Shown in pieces: positions 60,647 through 64,000 of a DNA stretch of 64,000 nt (the stretch's first letter is position 1; the number at the start of each line of letters is the position of its first letter). This DNA is from Buchnera aphidicola (Symydobius americanus) (GTDB taxonomy: Bacteria > Pseudomonadota > Gammaproteobacteria > Enterobacterales > Enterobacteriaceae): contig NZ_OZ060393.1 of the NCBI RefSeq assembly GCF_964059135.1, positions 316,001-380,000 on the forward strand, in the 5' to 3' direction. A model generated the notes under the pieces. That model worked only from the letters and a program-made list of their open reading frames with translations. It was not told the origin of the DNA and searched no databases. The position numbers were made by a program, and so were the translations under genes.

Positions 60647-61285
60647 ATGAAAATTATTTTTTTTGGACCACCAGGATCAGGAAAAGGAACACAATCTGAA
60701 TTAATTAAAAAAAAAATGAAAATTCCACAAATTTCTACTGGAAATATTTTAAGACAAGCAATACAATCAAAACACAAAACTGGAAAAAAAATTTCAAATT
60801 GCATCAATCAGGGAATCTTAGTAGATGATAGTATAATAATTCATTTAATCAAAAAAAGAATAAAAAAAAAAGATTGTGAATCAGGATTTATACTAGATGG
60901 ATTTCCTCGTACATTAAAACAAGCAATAGAAATGACAAAAGAAAAAATTATAATAGATTATTTTATTGAATTTTATATTTCAGAAAAGATAATATATGAT
61001 AGAATATTAGGTAGAAGAATACACATACCATCTGGGAGAACATATCATATAAAGTTTAATCCACCAAAAAAATCAGAGAGAGATGATATTACAAATGAAA
61101 AATTAACAGTACGAGAAGATGATAAAAAAGAAGTAATATCAAAAAGAATAATAGAATATAAAAAAAATAAAAATAATATTATTGAATACTATAAAAAAAT
61201 ACCAGATACAAAATATTATAAAATACAAGCATGTCAAAATCAAAAAAATATTTATAAAAAATTAAAAAAAATATTTATGCAATAA
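60647..61285 (+). CDS. adk: Adk, adenylate kinase
   Basis: Interconverts AMP + ATP and 2 ADP. 212 residues against 214 in E. coli. P-loop FGPPGSGKGTQ (6-16), QISTGNILRQA near 28, LDGFPRT near 84, and the LID with GRRIHIPSGRTYHIKFNPP near 122. The LID has no zinc cysteines, as in E. coli. It starts 17 bases after htpG, so it is probably in the same transcript. Confidence 0.97.
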   Translation: MKIIFFGPPGSGKGTQSELIKKKMKIPQISTGNILRQAIQSKHKTGKKISNCINQGILVDDSIIIHLIKKRIKKKDCESGFILDGFPRTLKQAIEMTKEKIIIDYFIEFYISEKIIYDRILGRRIHIPSGRTYHIKFNPPKKSERDDITNEKLTVREDDKKEVISKRIIEYKKNKNNIIEYYKKIPDTKYYKIQACQNQKNIYKKLKKIFMQ

Positions 61286-61312
61286 TTTTAGATAATCAAA
61301 AAAGAATTATTT

Positions 61313-61386
61313 TACGCCCTATAGGATTTGAACCTATGACCTACGGCTTAGAAGGCCGTTGCTCTATCCAACTGAGCTAAGGGCGC
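61313..61386 (-). tRNA. tRNA-Arg (UCU)
   Basis: 74 bases on the minus strand without encoded CCA. It closely resembles E. coli argU: GCGCCCUUAGCUCAGUUGG at the 5' end, anticodon loop CUUCUAA with UCU (complement of 61350-61352), and a normal T arm. The last acceptor pair is G-U (G1-U72). It reads AGA/AGG; AGA should be the main Arg codon in this AT-rich genome. The neighbourhood folD-argU is shared with E. coli. Confidence 0.97.
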
Positions 61387-61414
61387 TAAAATATTAAAAT
61401 TTATAATATATATA

Positions 61415-61443
61415 ATTATACTATAAAATATCACTAAAATCTA
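61415..61443 (-). promoter_or_regulatory. Possible promoter of tRNA-Arg
   Basis: Minus strand TATAAT (61415-61420) 28 bases before the mature 5' end, with a weak TAGATT 17 bases further upstream. The -10 is perfect but the -35 matches only 3 of 6, so this is tentative. Confidence 0.3.
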
Positions 61444-61487
61444 CTTGTTATTTATAAAAAAATCATAAAAGGATGTAAAATATAACT

Positions 61488-62354
61488 ATGTCATCTAAAA
61501 TTCTTAATGGTAAAATTATTGCAAATAAAATTATTGAAAGAATAAAAAAAAAAATAAAAATTGAAATATCCAATAGTAATAGAAAACCCAAATTATCAGT
61601 TATCTGGATTGGAAATAATGCATCATCAAAAATATATATTCAAAAAAAAAAACTTGCCTGTATACAAGCCGGAATTGAATATCAAGAATACAATTTTAAA
61701 CAAAATACGGAAGAAAAAAAAATATTAAACCTCATCCAAGAAATGAATCAAAATAAAACAATTGATGGAATATTAGTGCAATTACCATTGCCAAAGAATA
61801 TTAACATTAATAAAATTATTACTAGTATACACCCAAAAAAAGATGTAGATGGATTTCATCCATATAATATTGGATGTTTATGTATTAAATCTCCAAAGTT
61901 AAGACCATGTACTTCAAGGGGGGTAATTACATTATTAAAAGAATATAATATTAAAATGCATGGTTTAAATGCCTTAATAATTGGTGCATCAAACATAGTA
62001 GGAAGACCAATGAATTTAGAATTATTATTAGCAGGATGTACAACTACTGTAGCTCATAGGTTTACTAAAAATCTAAACGAATATATAAAAAAATCTGACC
62101 TCATTGTCATTGCAATTGGAAAGCCAAACTTTTTAAAAGGAAAAGATATAAAACTGGGAGCAATCATTATTGATGTAGGTATTAATAAAATAAAAATTAA
62201 AAATCAGATCGTAGGAGATGTAGAATTTGAATCTACAGTATTAAAAGCGTCATATATTACCCCAGTTCCAGGTGGAGTAGGACCTATGACCGTTGCAACA
62301 TTATTAAAAAATACATTAGAAGCATATCAAAATAAATACCAATATCCAATATAA
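61488..62354 (+). CDS. folD: FolD, methylenetetrahydrofolate dehydrogenase / cyclohydrolase
   Basis: Bifunctional C1-folate enzyme giving 10-formyl-THF for purines and initiator tRNA formylation. 288 residues, equal to E. coli. Catalytic YIQKKKLACIQAGI (Tyr and Lys near 52-56), DGILVQLPLP near 98, PCTSRGVITLL near 140 (family PCTPRG) and GASNIVGRPM near 165. The ATG follows AAAGGAT. It converges on cysS with 12 bases. Confidence 0.97.
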   Translation: MSSKILNGKIIANKIIERIKKKIKIEISNSNRKPKLSVIWIGNNASSKIYIQKKKLACIQAGIEYQEYNFKQNTEEKKILNLIQEMNQNKTIDGILVQLPLPKNININKIITSIHPKKDVDGFHPYNIGCLCIKSPKLRPCTSRGVITLLKEYNIKMHGLNALIIGASNIVGRPMNLELLLAGCTTTVAHRFTKNLNEYIKKSDLIVIAIGKPNFLKGKDIKLGAIIIDVGINKIKIKNQIVGDVEFESTVLKASYITPVPGGVGPMTVATLLKNTLEAYQNKYQYPI

Positions 62355-62366
62355 AATTTCTATTTA

Positions 62367-63788
62367 TTACCCTATTTTTTTCCAAATTGTTCCAGCGGGC
62401 GTATCTTCTAAAATAATATTTAACCGAAATAATTTTCTTCTTAATTTATCTGCTAAAATCCATTGTTTATTTTTTCTTGCAATATCCCGATCTTCTATTA
62501 AATTCATGATATTTATATCTAAAGATTGATTATGATTTAAAAATTTATTCTGCATGAAAAACACATTTGGATTTTGACACAACAAACCAATTGTATTTGC
62601 TAAGTGTTTCAATTGAAATATTAAATATTGAGCTAAATCAATTCGATGATTATTTAAAAAAAAAATAGCCTTTTTAGAAATTTCAAATAAAATTGATATT
62701 GCTTTTGGTGTATTAAAATCATCATCCATAGCTTGATAAAATTGAATACTAAAATTTCTAAATTTTGAAAATACATCATGTGCTAAAAATTGGTAATTAT
62801 ATATTTGTTTAGTTAAAGTAAAATATAAATTTCTTAATGAAAGATATGATTTTTTTATATTTTTTTCATCATAAAAAATAGGACTTCTATAATGAGTAGA
62901 TAAAAAAAAATACCTTATAACTTCAGAATTATATTGATTAATTAAATTTTTTAAAAGAAGAGTATTATGAAGTCTTTTAGACATTTTTTGATTCTTCAAA
63001 AGTAACATACCAACATGAATCCAATATTTTCCATACTGGTTGTAATCATAAAAACAATTAGATTGAGCACGTTCATTTTCATGATGAGGAAATAATAAAT
63101 CTAATCCTCCTCCATGAATATCTAAATTTTTACCAAAAATTTTATGATTAATTGAAGAACATTCAATATGCCATCCGGGTCGACCTAATCCCCAAGGGGA
63201 TGACCATTTTGGTTCATTAAATTTATTAGATTTTTTCCATAATACAAAATCATGATTAAAATGTTTAAAATCATATGCATTTATATTATAGTTAGTTTTT
63301 AAATGATTCAATATTTGATTTGAAAGTAAACCGTATGATTTATAAGAATTAATAGAAAAAAATATATCCCCATTATCTGAAATATAAGCAAATTTTTTAT
63401 CTAAAAAATATTTAATCATACTAATCATAATATTAATATATTCGGTAGCGCGAGGCTCTATACTAGGAGGTAATAAACCTAAATTGAGAAAATCTTCTTG
63501 CATAGAAAGAATCATTCGATTTGTTAAAGAAAAAACACTTTCTTTATTTTCTTGAGATTTTTTTATGACCTTATCATCAATATCAGTAATATTTCTAACA
63601 TATTTTAAACTGTATTTTAAATGTTTTAAATATCTTACTATCATATCAAAAACAGTAAAAGTTCGTCCATGACCAATATGACAATAATCATATACTGTAA
63701 TACCACATACATAAATATTTACTTTACGTTTATGATATGAATCAAATAATTCTTTTTTTTTAGTCAAAGTATTAAATATTTTTAACAT
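62367..63788 (-). CDS. cysS: CysRS, cysteinyl-tRNA synthetase
   Basis: Charges tRNA-Cys; class I, zinc-dependent. 473 residues against 461 in E. coli. Zinc ligand C28 in YVCGITVYDYCHIGHGR, with the HIGH motif at 37-40. WHIECSS near 205, GGGLDLLFPHHENERAQSN near 228 with further zinc ligands, and KMSKR near 266 (KMSKS in many homologues) are present. The C-terminal anticodon domain ends in LEDTPAGTIWK. Cysteine should be supplied partly by the sulfate-assimilation genes at the left end of the window. Confidence 0.97.
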   Translation of the reverse strand: MLKIFNTLTKKKELFDSYHKRKVNIYVCGITVYDYCHIGHGRTFTVFDMIVRYLKHLKYSLKYVRNITDIDDKVIKKSQENKESVFSLTNRMILSMQEDFLNLGLLPPSIEPRATEYINIMISMIKYFLDKKFAYISDNGDIFFSINSYKSYGLLSNQILNHLKTNYNINAYDFKHFNHDFVLWKKSNKFNEPKWSSPWGLGRPGWHIECSSINHKIFGKNLDIHGGGLDLLFPHHENERAQSNCFYDYNQYGKYWIHVGMLLLKNQKMSKRLHNTLLLKNLINQYNSEVIRYFFLSTHYRSPIFYDEKNIKKSYLSLRNLYFTLTKQIYNYQFLAHDVFSKFRNFSIQFYQAMDDDFNTPKAISILFEISKKAIFFLNNHRIDLAQYLIFQLKHLANTIGLLCQNPNVFFMQNKFLNHNQSLDINIMNLIEDRDIARKNKQWILADKLRRKLFRLNIILEDTPAGTIWKKIG

Positions 63789-63908
63789 TTTTTTCTCTTT
63801 TTAAAAAACTAATTAATACTTTTTATTAAAATTTATATAAAGATTTTTAAGAAAAAAATAAAATATAATTGAATTATATAATTATTCTAATCATTCTATA
63901 GAAATTTC

Positions 63909-63960
63909 CTCCACAGAACGACATGAATTATTAAATTTGATTATATTTCGAACTGTGGAG
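63909..63960. other. Hairpin of unknown role near the right edge
   Basis: Arms CTCCACAG (63909-63916) and CTGTGGAG (63953-63960) pair perfectly. A 2x2 internal loop (AA opposite AA) and a further CGA/TCG pairing follow, then an apical loop of about 26 A/T-rich bases. The arms are strikingly GC-containing for this DNA. The element is too short for a tRNA and has no T-run, so it does not look like a standard terminator. It lies 121 bases upstream of cysS. Confidence 0.55.
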
Positions 63961-63975
63961 CAAGAATATATTATA

Positions 63976-64000
63976 TTTAATTTAATTTAATTTAATTTAA
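63976..64000. repeat. TTTAA tandem repeat at the window edge
   Basis: Five consecutive copies of TTTAA run to the last base and may continue beyond the window. A short-period microsatellite in intergenic DNA. Confidence 0.9.

Noticed and set aside
63909..63960. Inverted DnaA boxes or a replication origin at the CCACAG palindrome
   Set aside because: Each arm matches the DnaA box at only 7 of 9 positions and no origin-type genes are nearby.

Overview
The window is from the chromosome of a reduced, very AT-rich gammaproteobacterial endosymbiont, almost certainly a Buchnera aphidicola strain (primary endosymbiont of aphids). The evidence is proteins closely resembling Enterobacterales proteins and mostly of near-standard length, extreme A+T content (roughly 75-80% by eye, not counted), a Lys/Asn/Ile-rich proteome, spacers of almost pure A/T, long poly(A) runs inside genes, no mobile elements, phage genes or CRISPR arrays, a PolA reduced to its 5' nuclease domain, a DnaX reduced to the gamma-like part, and a gene order that I recognise from memory as Buchnera-like. 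The aphid host cannot be named from the window.

Layout. 1-5,930 (minus strand): sulfate assimilation genes cysJ-cysI-cysH-cysG-cysD, with cysD running off the left edge. 6,291-11,486: polA 5' nuclease, engB, typA, gmk, ygfZ. 11,649-25,041: prfB-lysS, lysA, lgt, miaB, ybeY, corC, leuS-holA-nadD-tusA, then asd on the opposite strand. 25,387-29,379: yhgN, pgk, fbaA, mscS. 29,437-37,963: recC-recB-recD, with recC split by one frameshift in a poly(A) region. 37,981-38,057: initiator tRNA-Met, antisense to its neighbours. 38,129-40,321: ribE-ribD-nusB. 40,318-46,763: yajR, tusE and the cytochrome bo3 operon cyoABCDE. 46,927-53,205: bolA, tig, clpP, clpX, lon. 53,337-56,841: mdlA-mdlB. 56,880-56,987: 4.5S (SRP) RNA. 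57,143-63,788: dnaX-ybaB-htpG-adk, tRNA-Arg(UCU), folD and cysS. The last 200 bases hold a GC-containing hairpin and a TTTAA tandem repeat.

How it fits together. The window combines nutritional functions (sulfate to sulfide, the last step of lysine synthesis, the aspartate-semialdehyde entry step, riboflavin) with core translation (LysRS, LeuRS, CysRS, RF2, tRNA modification), glycolysis, one terminal oxidase and a compact protein-quality set (trigger factor, ClpXP, Lon, HtpG). Regulation looks minimal. The clearest promoters are in front of stable RNA genes and bolA.

I found no new defence or mobile system. The points most worth checking are erosion of the LeuRS editing-site motif, the recC frameshift at a potentially slippery A9-T-A10-T7 run, the missing programmed frameshift in prfB, several 14-16 base poly(A) tracts in coding genes, and an unexplained hairpin at the right edge.
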